A stretch of 10,366 bases of DNA, taken from positions 1-10,366 of the forward strand of contig CAXBRT010000056.1 in assembly GCA_963978445.1 (NCBI GenBank), given 5' to 3'. Below are positions 1 to 6,748 of the stretch, piece after piece. The first letter of the stretch is position 1. Each line of letters opens with the position of its first letter. The DNA comes from TMED14 sp003444795. GTDB lineage: Bacteria; Bacteroidota; Bacteroidia; Flavobacteriales; Schleiferiaceae. Made by a program: the position numbers and the translations under genes. The notes under the pieces were generated by a model, which had not been told where the DNA came from, ran no database searches, and saw only the letters and a list, made by a program, of their open reading frames with translations.

Positions 1-662
1 CCAAATGGCAGGGCGGCGCGAATGTCAATTCGGCCATATTTGAATGACTTTTTACCCTGCGTCTTCAAGCGAGAAGAAGTGTAATTAAAGGAGCCGGTAG
101 TCTCTTCTTTGGCATTAATAACCAGGCAGCCCTTGTCAAAGACCGTATTGGATGCTTTATAGTATTGGAGCTCGTTATTGCCCCAGCCCCAATTGCCATT
201 GCCTACTTCATGGGTCCATTCTTCCCCTAGGCTGTTCCCGTTAAATTCATCCTGCCAAACTAAGTTATAGCCTGGGTATGAAAGGGGACTGCTGTAGCCC
301 GAAGTGGGAATCAGAAAGGGGTTTGCATCCAAGTTTAGGTCCACGGTATCCCAGCGCTCCACAAAATGCTCAAAGGAAACGTGGGCGCGCATACGCAGTG
401 GGTATCTGCCCGTTGCGGTAAAGACTTGTTCAAAAGGGCCTGTGGGGTCTTCCACATACACGGCATCATCCCCTGTGCCAAATCGAACGCTGAAGTAGTT
501 TGCTCCAGTTGCACTGGTGGTTACCGTTACCGCACCTTCCGCGACGGGATTAAATGCCCACGAGGTATTGAAGTTGGTGGGAAGGGCAACGGGAGGTGTT
601 TCCACTTCACAAGCAGCCAAGAGTAGCAGGGGGAGGAACATACTGAAACGTGTCAAGGACAT
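1..662 (-). CDS. GH16 family endo-beta-1,3-glucanase (laminarinase-like) lipoprotein, 3' end outside window
   Basis: Only the first 220 codons are present; the gene continues past base 1. Residues 1-18 form a lipoprotein signal ending LAAC (Cys18) followed by acidic residues (CEVE), consistent with a surface lipoprotein. Residues about 25-110 are a beta-rich PKD/Ig-like domain. From about residue 132 the typical GH16 start appears: LVWQDEFNG, then a Trp/Gly/Asn-rich stretch ending NNELQYY, then SSRLKTQGK and YGRIDIRA near residues 196-216. These are hallmarks of bacterial laminarinase-type GH16 enzymes, which cleave internal beta-1,3-glucan bonds. The catalytic E-(I/L)-D-x-x-E segment should lie just beyond the edge and cannot be checked. 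The ATG at 662-660 was chosen because it gives the signal an Arg; Met8 (641) would leave no positive charge. The gene ends the SusCD block and is preceded closely by a terminator. The GH16 call is firm; the exact substrate is inferred. Confidence 0.9.
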   Translation of the reverse strand, partial: MSLTRFSMFLPLLLLAACEVETPPVALPTNFNTSWAFNPVAEGAVTVTTSATGANYFSVRFGTGDDAVYVEDPTGPFEQVFTATGRYPLRMRAHVSFEHFVERWDTVDLNLDANPFLIPTSGYSSPLSYPGYNLVWQDEFNGNSLGEEWTHEVGNGNWGWGNNELQYYKASNTVFDKGCLVINAKEETTGSFNYTSSRLKTQGKKSFKYGRIDIRAALPF

Positions 663-666
663 AGGG

Positions 667-674
667 CAAAAATA
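667..674 (-). promoter_or_regulatory. Possible Bacteroidota -7 element (TATTTTTG) abutting the GH16 start
   Basis: The minus-strand octamer TATTTTTG matches the Bacteroidota -7 consensus TAnnTTTG and overlaps the terminator T-run. Only four bases separate it from the ATG, so a start from it would give an almost leaderless mRNA. No clear -33 TTTG was found at the usual distance. The match may simply be a by-product of the T-run. Confidence 0.25.
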
Positions 675-700
675 AAGGTGGGCGGGTCGCCCCGCCCACC
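668..700 (-). terminator. Strong intrinsic terminator between the PKD lipoprotein gene and the GH16 gene
   Basis: On the minus strand a perfect 10-bp GC-rich stem (GGTGGGCGGG at 700-691 paired with CCCGCCCACC at 686-677) closes a GCGA loop of the GNRA type. It is followed at once by TTTATTTTT (676-668). It lies 19 bp after the stop of the PKD lipoprotein gene and only 5 bp before the GH16 start codon. The plus strand has no T-run after the stem, so it should act only on leftward transcription. Confidence 0.88.
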
Positions 701-719
701 TATGAAGGATAATTCAGAA

Positions 720-2060
720 TTAATTCTGTTGGATATTGTCCACGTAGAATGTTGCGGCATTCGAAACACCCCAACCTGGGAAGATGACCAAACGGTCGTA
801 GAGCGTGCCTACACCGGACATGTCAAAAGTGAGTTGTACCCAGCTTTGTGCCGTGGTGACCGACTGATCCAATTCTACAAATTGGCTAGGAGCGGCACGG
901 TCTTCAATTTTTAGACGGAAGGTACCCGTGTCAGGTGCCCAAACCATCAATTGAATGGTGCTGTTCGTGCTGAAGTCCAATTTGTCCGTCAGGTCTACAA
1001 ACAAACCTGCCCATGTCTCATTACCATGCTGGGTTTCCAAGACAGTAGCACTCGTGTTGCTTCCTGATGCGTCAGGATTGTTCACAATGGCGTAGTTGCT
1101 GTTGCCAAAGGGCGTGAAGGTGGGTTGCACCGTCTCGAAGTCAATGGGCAAAGAGAAGGTAGTTGGTGCGGGACCAGGGTCGCTCACAAACCCTTCGGGA
1201 ACCAGGCGAATGTACCAAGCCAAATTAGCATTCTTGCTGTCCGTGTAGCGCAGGAATACCTCGTTGCTGTCGATATGGACAATCTTGTAGGTGCGCACGC
1301 CTGTCCAGAACCCAATCATGGCATTGCCACTCAAAGTAATGGTTGTATCTGCACCTTCGTTCAAGGTCCAAGTTTCGCCCAATTGGTCTCCAATAAATGC
1401 GGTAAAATCGCCTACGGGTGAAGCGGTAGTGTCCGTGTAAGGAGCATCGCCTGCATGTTCGCCTTGCACATAGATGTCGCCACCCGTGACATGGTCAAAG
1501 CCAAAACCATTCAACTTGAAAGTGTAGCGGTCATTGTACAAGCCTGCGCCAGACTTCTCGTTAGACCCTGCAGCCCACCATTCGGGGTAGTCACCTGCAG
1601 CGCCAGAAGGGTTAGGGCCCACGCCCATATGCCCTGGACGAACCGAGTCTACCGCCCAAGTCTTGGAAGAACCCCCCGTCAAAAGGGCGTAGATAGGGTT
1701 GCTAACTAAGCTAGGATCATCATAAGCGATGACAATATCCTGAGAGCTGCTGGCTGAGCCGCCGGAATTCTGGACGGTCAAGGTTACGGTGTATGTGCCG
1801 GCGAATGGGTAGGTAGCACTGATGGTGGTTCCTTCACCTGTTTGGCCATTGCCAAAGTCCCAGGTGGCCTGTAACGTGCTGTTGTTTGCGGTGAACTCAA
1901 TAATGTTCGGGTTGGTCGCTGATGGCATGAAGGTGAATTCCGCATCTTCAGCCGTGGGAGGGTCGCCCAAAGAAGGCTCCTTTTTACAGCCGACAGCTAC
2001 CAAGAGGGCCAAGGCGGCAAATGCCCACCCATGACGCCAGAAGGAAGAGGTGTTTTTCAT
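720..2060 (-). CDS. Surface glycan-binding lipoprotein: PKD domain, PUL-type middle domain and C-terminal carbohydrate-binding-like module
   Basis: The product is 446 residues with a lipoprotein signal ending AVGC (Cys25) and then KKEPS. Residues about 38-114 are a PKD domain (ATWDFGNGQ; TYPFAGTYTVTLTV). Residues about 119-287 contain a motif series (LLTGGSSKTWAVDS, GHMGVGP, PEWWAA, GLYNDRYTF) that I associate with SusE-like binding lipoproteins encoded after susCD in Bacteroidota PULs. Residues 304-446 are a beta-rich module nearly identical in layout to the first module of the T9SS protein at 6749-7852. No catalytic motif is seen, so the likely role is to hold glycan at the cell surface and pass it to SusD/SusC. 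The ATG at 2060 was chosen over an in-frame start at 2138 because it directly precedes the signal peptide and avoids overlapping susD. It lies 34 bp after susD and was probably cotranscribed with it. Substrate specificity for beta-1,3-glucan is inferred from neighbours. Confidence 0.85.
   Translation of the reverse strand: MKNTSSFWRHGWAFAALALLVAVGCKKEPSLGDPPTAEDAEFTFMPSATNPNIIEFTANNSTLQATWDFGNGQTGEGTTISATYPFAGTYTVTLTVQNSGGSASSSQDIVIAYDDPSLVSNPIYALLTGGSSKTWAVDSVRPGHMGVGPNPSGAAGDYPEWWAAGSNEKSGAGLYNDRYTFKLNGFGFDHVTGGDIYVQGEHAGDAPYTDTTASPVGDFTAFIGDQLGETWTLNEGADTTITLSGNAMIGFWTGVRTYKIVHIDSNEVFLRYTDSKNANLAWYIRLVPEGFVSDPGPAPTTFSLPIDFETVQPTFTPFGNSNYAIVNNPDASGSNTSATVLETQHGNETWAGLFVDLTDKLDFSTNSTIQLMVWAPDTGTFRLKIEDRAAPSQFVELDQSVTTAQSWVQLTFDMSGVGTLYDRLVIFPGWGVSNAATFYVDNIQQN
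723..1151 (-). repeat. Copy 1 of a duplicated 143-codon binding module (C-terminus of the PKD lipoprotein)
   Basis: This segment encodes residues 304-446 of the PKD lipoprotein, starting LPIDFE and ending FYVDNIQQN. It aligns without gaps to 7358-7786. By hand count about 99 of 143 residues match. Shared blocks include FTPFGNS, NPDASG, HGNETWAGLFVDLT, SGVGTLYDR and FPGWGVSNA. The DNA is also visibly similar near the end of the module. Confidence 0.9.
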
Positions 2061-2094
2061 GGTTGTTTTTGTGATTGAGGTTAGATTAAAAATT

Positions 2095-3564
2095 TTAATA
2101 GCCGGGGTTTTGGGCCCAGTTGCCCCCCGCGAGGTCAATTTCTACCTGGGGGAGGGGGAAGCGCTCGTGCTTACCAGATTGGAAATTGGAAATCGTGCTC
2201 GCTGCTTTTCCTGTGCGGACAAGGTCCCAGAAGCGCAGCCCTTCACCCGAAAGCTCTAGGCGTCGCTCGGCATAGATATCTTCCAAGAGCTGGCTTCCGC
2301 CACTGGTAATGGCAGGCATGGACACGCGGTTCCGGACCTCATTGAGGTAGGCGAGTGCCGTTGAACTGTTGCCATTTTGGGCATGGGCTTCAGCAGCCAT
2401 CAACAAAACGTCCGCGTAGCGAATCACTTTGTAATTCAATGGAGAAGTCAGGTCGTTGTCGGGGAGTCCAATTTCTCCTTGACGCTTGATGTACTTGTTG
2501 TTGTAGAAGCCGGTATGACCGCCGCCGCCAATGGCATAAGAAATGCTGCTGGGGTTGGCTTGAGCCGCAATAAAGGCGTCCAAATCTAAAACGGTTACAT
2601 CGCGACGGGGGTCTGCCGCGTCAAACGCGTCGTAGAGGTCCTGTGTGGGTAAGTTGTAGCTGTTGCCATCGCCATAAACTGGCCCATCGTATTGGCGAAT
2701 CCCATTAAAGCCGGCTGCGGCATTTCCTTCGAGGCAAACGAAGCAGCCATAGCTGCCGCCTTCCAGTCCGGAATACTCAATATCAAAAACCGTTTCGCTA
2801 TTGAATTCATTGGCGTCAAACCACAGGTCGGCATAATTCTCCACTAGAGCAAATCCGCCAAAGTCGATGACGGAATCCAATGAAGTGGCGGATTCCGCAA
2901 ACTTGTTTTGGTAGAGCTGTGCCTTGCCAAGTAGGGCGAGGGCAGCGGCCTTGTCTACGCGTCCTTTCACGGGATTGGACCAAGGGAGAACAGCACATGC
3001 ATAGCGCAGGTCACTTTCGATTTGGGCGTATACCTCTGCGGCTGGGGTTCGGTCCAATTTGGTCACTTCATCCGCTCCTAGGCGCTGATCAATGACCATG
3101 GGTACATCGCCAAAGTACTTGACCAACTCAAAGTAGTAGTAGGCCCGCAGGAAACGCGCTTGACCAATGATTTGCTCCTTTCCTTCAAAGTTGATTTTGT
3201 CCTTGAACTCCATCAAGTAATTCACGCGGGCAATACCTGCATAATTCCAGCGGAAAACGGAGCGCAGTTCATTGTTGACGGCATTGTGGGTCATGCCTTC
3301 AATTTGGTGCAGTCCTTCCGTATCCGTGACGCTCTCCCCACCTGCAATGGCGTTGTCAGAGGCAATTTCTCCAATCCATTGGGTGAGGTAGGAAGTCTGC
3401 AGAAGATCGTAGGCCGCGGTGAGGGCCATTTCATAGTCCTCGGGTTGGTTGAAGTAGTTCTCTGCATCCTGCACATAGCGAGGCTGCACATCCAAGAATT
3501 TGTCGCATGCCGCAAAAGCCAATCCAACGGCGGCGATCCATATAAATTTTGACGTCTTCTTCAT
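2095..3564 (-). CDS. susD: SusD-like (RagB/SusD family) glycan-binding lipoprotein
   Basis: The product is 489 residues, normal for the family. The signal peptide ends AFAAC (Cys20), so it is a lipoprotein expected on the outer leaflet as the lid of the SusC channel. Family hallmarks are CDKFLDVQP at the N-terminus, the helix ARFLRAYYYFELVKYFGDVP (136-155), RYADVLLMAAEA (382-393), YLNEVRNR (406-413), RRLELSGEGLRFWDLVRTG (434-452) and a C-terminal PLPQVEIDL..QNPGY. SusD proteins bind glycan ends and feed SusC. A C-x2-C pair at 274/277 (GCFVC) sits in the loop-rich region where ligand contacts usually lie and could form a local disulphide. The start lies 3 bp after the susC stop, so the two are almost certainly cotranscribed and translationally linked. 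The substrate cannot be read from sequence alone. Confidence 0.96.
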   Translation of the reverse strand: MKKTSKFIWIAAVGLAFAACDKFLDVQPRYVQDAENYFNQPEDYEMALTAAYDLLQTSYLTQWIGEIASDNAIAGGESVTDTEGLHQIEGMTHNAVNNELRSVFRWNYAGIARVNYLMEFKDKINFEGKEQIIGQARFLRAYYYFELVKYFGDVPMVIDQRLGADEVTKLDRTPAAEVYAQIESDLRYACAVLPWSNPVKGRVDKAAALALLGKAQLYQNKFAESATSLDSVIDFGGFALVENYADLWFDANEFNSETVFDIEYSGLEGGSYGCFVCLEGNAAAGFNGIRQYDGPVYGDGNSYNLPTQDLYDAFDAADPRRDVTVLDLDAFIAAQANPSSISYAIGGGGHTGFYNNKYIKRQGEIGLPDNDLTSPLNYKVIRYADVLLMAAEAHAQNGNSSTALAYLNEVRNRVSMPAITSGGSQLLEDIYAERRLELSGEGLRFWDLVRTGKAASTISNFQSGKHERFPLPQVEIDLAGGNWAQNPGY

Positions 3565-3567
3565 CGC

Positions 3568-6500
3568 TTAGAAATTGACCGTTAATCCGCCCATCCAGGT
3601 GCGGGCTTGGGGGTAAAATCCGTAGTCTACACCGGCTGCTAATACACCGCCAAAGTTGCCTATGTCGGGATCATAGCCTTGGTAGCCCGTCAGAGTGAAG
3701 AGATTATTCGCAGAGAAGTAGGCGCGAATTTTCTTTGCGCCTAGTCGCTGGGACAAACCTTCCGCGAAGGTGTAGCCCATTTGAAGGTTACGAATGCGCA
3801 AAAAATCGCCTTTCTCCACATAGAAGTCCGAGAATACCGTGTTTCGCGTCAAAGCCGTGCTCAAACGGGGTACATCGTTGGAGCTTCCAGCCCCGGTCCA
3901 GCGACCAATGGTGTAGTCCAGCATGTTGGCGAAGGGCTGTTGGCGCTCGTAGTTGCGGATGATTTCCTGACCAACTGCGGCGTATAAATTGGCGCTGAAA
4001 TCCAAGGCTTTCACGCGGTACGTCAGGTTGAGGCCGAACGTAAAGTCGGGTATGGGAGATCCAATCTGCGTCTTGTCTGAATTGTCGCTGAAGTTGATCA
4101 CTCCATCGCCGTTGATGTCTACAAATCTAAGGTCACCGGGTTTGGCACCCGCTTGTACCACAGGGCTATTGTCGATTTCCGCTTGCGTTTGGAAAATGCC
4201 ATCTGTCTTGAAACCATGGAAGTAGCCAATGGGGAAGCCGGCCTCAAAGCGGGTGGCCACATTTCCGCCTACACCGAATCCAGCGCCTGGAATAAAGGAT
4301 ACGCCATCCGGCACGCGCAGTACTTTGTTTTGTAAGTACGTGGCATTGAAAGTGGCGCTGAGCGCTCCCTTGGGCACGTAGGCCATTTCCATTTCGAGGC
4401 CGCGGTTACGGACATCGCCCGCATTGATGAAAGGAGGATAGCCCCCTGCACTGTAGGTGCCCAAAACCCCTGAAACTTCAGGCTGGAAGAGCAAATCGCT
4501 CGTTCGCTTTTCAAAGGCGTTCAGGCTAATGTTCAGGGCGGATTTGATGCGCAAGTCCAAACCAAGGTTTACCTGGCGGGTGCTTTCCCATTTCAGGTCA
4601 GGGTTGGAGGCACGGCCGATGGCGATGCCTGGTGTTAGCAAGTCGTTAAAAGGGTAGACCCCTTCGCCATTCAGCAGAGCGCGGTAGGCAAAGTTGGGAA
4701 TCTGATCGTTTCCAGATTGTCCATAGCTGATGCGAACCTTGGCAAATTCAATTAGGGTAGAAGAGTAGGAGGGTTCATCTGAGATCACCCAGGCACCTGA
4801 AACGGCGGGGAACCAACCCCAGCGTGCATTGGGCCCAAACTTAGAAGAACCATCACGGCGCAATACCCCCGAAACAAGGTAGCGGCCTTTGTAGGCATAT
4901 TCGGCGCGACCAAAGGCAGAAAGCAAACGCTCTTCAAAAAAGAAGCTGGTCGCTCCATTCAGGTAGCCTCCGGCTGCTTGGCTCGCGGACAAGTCGGCAT
5001 ATTCCCAGCTATTGTTAGGAGTATTGAAGGCCCATGCGCCCATGCCTTTGCCCTGGCGTGTGAAGACACTGGTGCCCGCAGTGGCCTTAACCTCGTGGTC
5101 ATCGCCAAACTGATGCTGGTAGTTGAGGTACGATTCAAAGGTTAAATCTCCATACGTATCACGGTGCTGATAAACACTTGGGCCACGCTCGAGGGAAAAG
5201 CCTTCGGCAATTTCCACGGTGGGAGCATCCAAGTCTGCGTTGATCGCCGTGTTTTGTGCTTTGCCTGGGCCATACCATACCAATGGCGAGAAGACACGGC
5301 CATCTACTAGGGCATAACTATAATTAAAGCGATTGGTCCAAGTAAAGTCCTCATTAAGATCAAAAACCAATTCCTCTTTTCCAACAAACTTGTTGGTCTT
5401 CGTGTCGTTGTAGGTGTTGGCCATTTGCGCCAACGGGTTAATGATGTCGCTGACTAAAGCGAGGTAGCTGTAGCGTCCATCTTCCTGGTAGAATGGCTCT
5501 GTAGGGTAGGCGTTGATGGTGTTGAAGAGGACCGAACCTATACCGTTTTCGGGCAGGGTGTTCCGTCCCTCGTGTGAGAACAGCATGACCGAATTCAGCT
5601 TCAAGCGTGTAGACATTTCCGTGCTCAAATTTACACGACCGCTCATGCGCTCAAAATGGGACTTATCCCCACCTACTATGCCATCCTGGGAGAAAATAGT
5701 TCCACCAATGGAATAGGTGGTTTTTTCAGAGCCGCCTGTTGCGCTGAAGGTGTGGCTAGAGGTGGCAGCAGGTTGAAAAACAGCTGCTTGCCAGTCCGTT
5801 CCCACACCCAGAGCCGTGTTGGCAAAGGGTTGATCTTGGCCACCATTCAAGAAGGCGTTATTCTTGAGAACGGCATATTCTTGCGCATTCAGCAAGCCTA
5901 AACGCTTGGCTGTTTCCTGTACACCCAAATACGCACTGTATTCAAATACGGGTGCCGCATTTTGGCGGCCTTTTTTCGTTTCGATGAGGATAACTCCATT
6001 TGCTGCGCGTACGCCGAAGATGGACGCGGTTCCGTCCTTCAGGACGTTGATGGAAGCGATGTCGTTGGGATTCAGGGCATTCAAGCCTTCCGAGTCGTAC
6101 ACGACGCCATCCACCAAAATCAAGGGGTCATTGTCGCCGAAGGTGCTCAGTCCGCGAATGCGAATACTCGTCGAACCACCGGGCGAACCAGAATTCGTAT
6201 TGATTACCACCCCAGCCACTTGACCTTGCAGCGCTTGGTCCATTCGGGGAAGGTTTAGTTTGGTGAGTTCCTCGCTCTTAACTACCGAGGTAGCCCCAGT
6301 CAATTCCTTCTTACTCGACGTTCCGTAACCCGTGACCACAATCTCATCCAATTCCGTCGTGCTTGACGAGAGTTTGAAGACCTTAATGGTTTGGCTCGCA
6401 TTCCCCTCTGAGGCGGCTACGATATGTTGGAGGCCTTTGTAGCCGATGGCTTGGAAAAACAACGTGTCGCCAGGTTGAACATTCAAGGAGAACTCTCCTT

Positions 6501-6657
6501 GGAGGTTCGACGCAGTCTTGATTTTTCCGACCTGAACGACCACTTGAGGGATGGGACTTTGATCCTTGCTATCTACGACAAGGCCTTTGAACACAAAGGA
6601 CTGCGCAGAAAGAAGGGAGGCAGAGAATAGGGCGGTAAGAAAGAGAAAACGCTTCAT
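3568..6657 (-). CDS. susC: SusC-like TonB-dependent outer-membrane oligosaccharide transporter
   Basis: The product is 1029 residues, typical for SusC. Residues 1-18 are a signal peptide (cleavage after SA, before QS). Residues 21-95 form a carboxypeptidase-regulatory-like beta-sandwich (GLVVDSKDQSPIPQVVVQVG). Residues 103-124 hold the SusC signature LDEIVVTGYGT..KKELTGATS, and the plug runs to about 230 (IRIRGLSTFGDNDPLILVDG; INVLKDGTASIFGVRAANG). The rest is the 22-strand-type barrel, including the usual periplasmic-side loop DINGDGVINFSD and a C-terminal strand ending in Phe (GGLTVNF). It imports glycan oligosaccharides using TonB energy together with SusD. The ATG at 6657 was chosen over an in-frame TTG three codons upstream because MKRFLFLTALF is a standard signal start. 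It lies 91 bp after the T9SS protein gene, so it may be cotranscribed with that gene or have its own promoter. Confidence 0.97.
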   Translation of the reverse strand: MKRFLFLTALFSASLLSAQSFVFKGLVVDSKDQSPIPQVVVQVGKIKTASNLQGEFSLNVQPGDTLFFQAIGYKGLQHIVAASEGNASQTIKVFKLSSSTTELDEIVVTGYGTSSKKELTGATSVVKSEELTKLNLPRMDQALQGQVAGVVINTNSGSPGGSTSIRIRGLSTFGDNDPLILVDGVVYDSEGLNALNPNDIASINVLKDGTASIFGVRAANGVILIETKKGRQNAAPVFEYSAYLGVQETAKRLGLLNAQEYAVLKNNAFLNGGQDQPFANTALGVGTDWQAAVFQPAATSSHTFSATGGSEKTTYSIGGTIFSQDGIVGGDKSHFERMSGRVNLSTEMSTRLKLNSVMLFSHEGRNTLPENGIGSVLFNTINAYPTEPFYQEDGRYSYLALVSDIINPLAQMANTYNDTKTNKFVGKEELVFDLNEDFTWTNRFNYSYALVDGRVFSPLVWYGPGKAQNTAINADLDAPTVEIAEGFSLERGPSVYQHRDTYGDLTFESYLNYQHQFGDDHEVKATAGTSVFTRQGKGMGAWAFNTPNNSWEYADLSASQAAGGYLNGATSFFFEERLLSAFGRAEYAYKGRYLVSGVLRRDGSSKFGPNARWGWFPAVSGAWVISDEPSYSSTLIEFAKVRISYGQSGNDQIPNFAYRALLNGEGVYPFNDLLTPGIAIGRASNPDLKWESTRQVNLGLDLRIKSALNISLNAFEKRTSDLLFQPEVSGVLGTYSAGGYPPFINAGDVRNRGLEMEMAYVPKGALSATFNATYLQNKVLRVPDGVSFIPGAGFGVGGNVATRFEAGFPIGYFHGFKTDGIFQTQAEIDNSPVVQAGAKPGDLRFVDINGDGVINFSDNSDKTQIGSPIPDFTFGLNLTYRVKALDFSANLYAAVGQEIIRNYERQQPFANMLDYTIGRWTGAGSSNDVPRLSTALTRNTVFSDFYVEKGDFLRIRNLQMGYTFAEGLSQRLGAKKIRAYFSANNLFTLTGYQGYDPDIGNFGGVLAAGVDYGFYPQARTWMGGLTVNF

Positions 6658-6748
6658 AATCAACAAAGATAGGAGCGGTTAGAAATTAGGTTGAATGATG
6701 AGACCAGAGCATTCACTCGGGCCTCACCTCTCAACTACAAATTATCAA
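6658..6748 (-). promoter_or_regulatory. Leader region before susC with imperfect hairpin and a -7-like octamer
   Basis: The gap between the T9SS gene and susC holds two signals. An imperfect inverted repeat lies at 6700-6725 (GAGACCAGAG/CTCGGGCCTC, 8 of 10 pairs, 6-nt loop), with no T-run after it on the minus strand, so it is at best a weak terminator, an mRNA-stability stem or an operator. The octamer TATCTTTG (6671-6664) is an exact TAnnTTTG match six bases before the susC ATG, but I see no convincing -33 element. Either signal could uncouple susC expression from the upstream gene. Confidence 0.35.

Noticed and set aside
677..700. The GC-rich hairpin as a bidirectional terminator
   Set aside because: On the plus strand the stem is followed by TATGAAGGAT with no T-run, and no plus-strand gene ends nearby.
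2061..2138. 26-residue N-terminal extension of the PKD lipoprotein overlapping the susD 3' end
   Set aside because: A lipoprotein signal begins exactly at Met 2060; the extension would bury it and overlap susD by 44 bp.
3160..3552. 130-codon open frame on the plus strand opposite the susD N-terminal half
   Set aside because: It lies wholly antisense to a confidently assigned susD, has no recognisable domain or signal, and its reading frame follows from susD codon composition.
4096..4131. EF-hand-like DINGDGVINFSD sequence in SusC as a special calcium site
   Set aside because: This D-x-N-x-D-G loop is a routine feature of SusC-family barrels and does not mark anything new.
5864..6223. 119-codon open frame on the plus strand opposite the SusC plug region
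   Set aside because: The minus strand here encodes strongly conserved SusC plug motifs; the plus-strand frame is a shadow.
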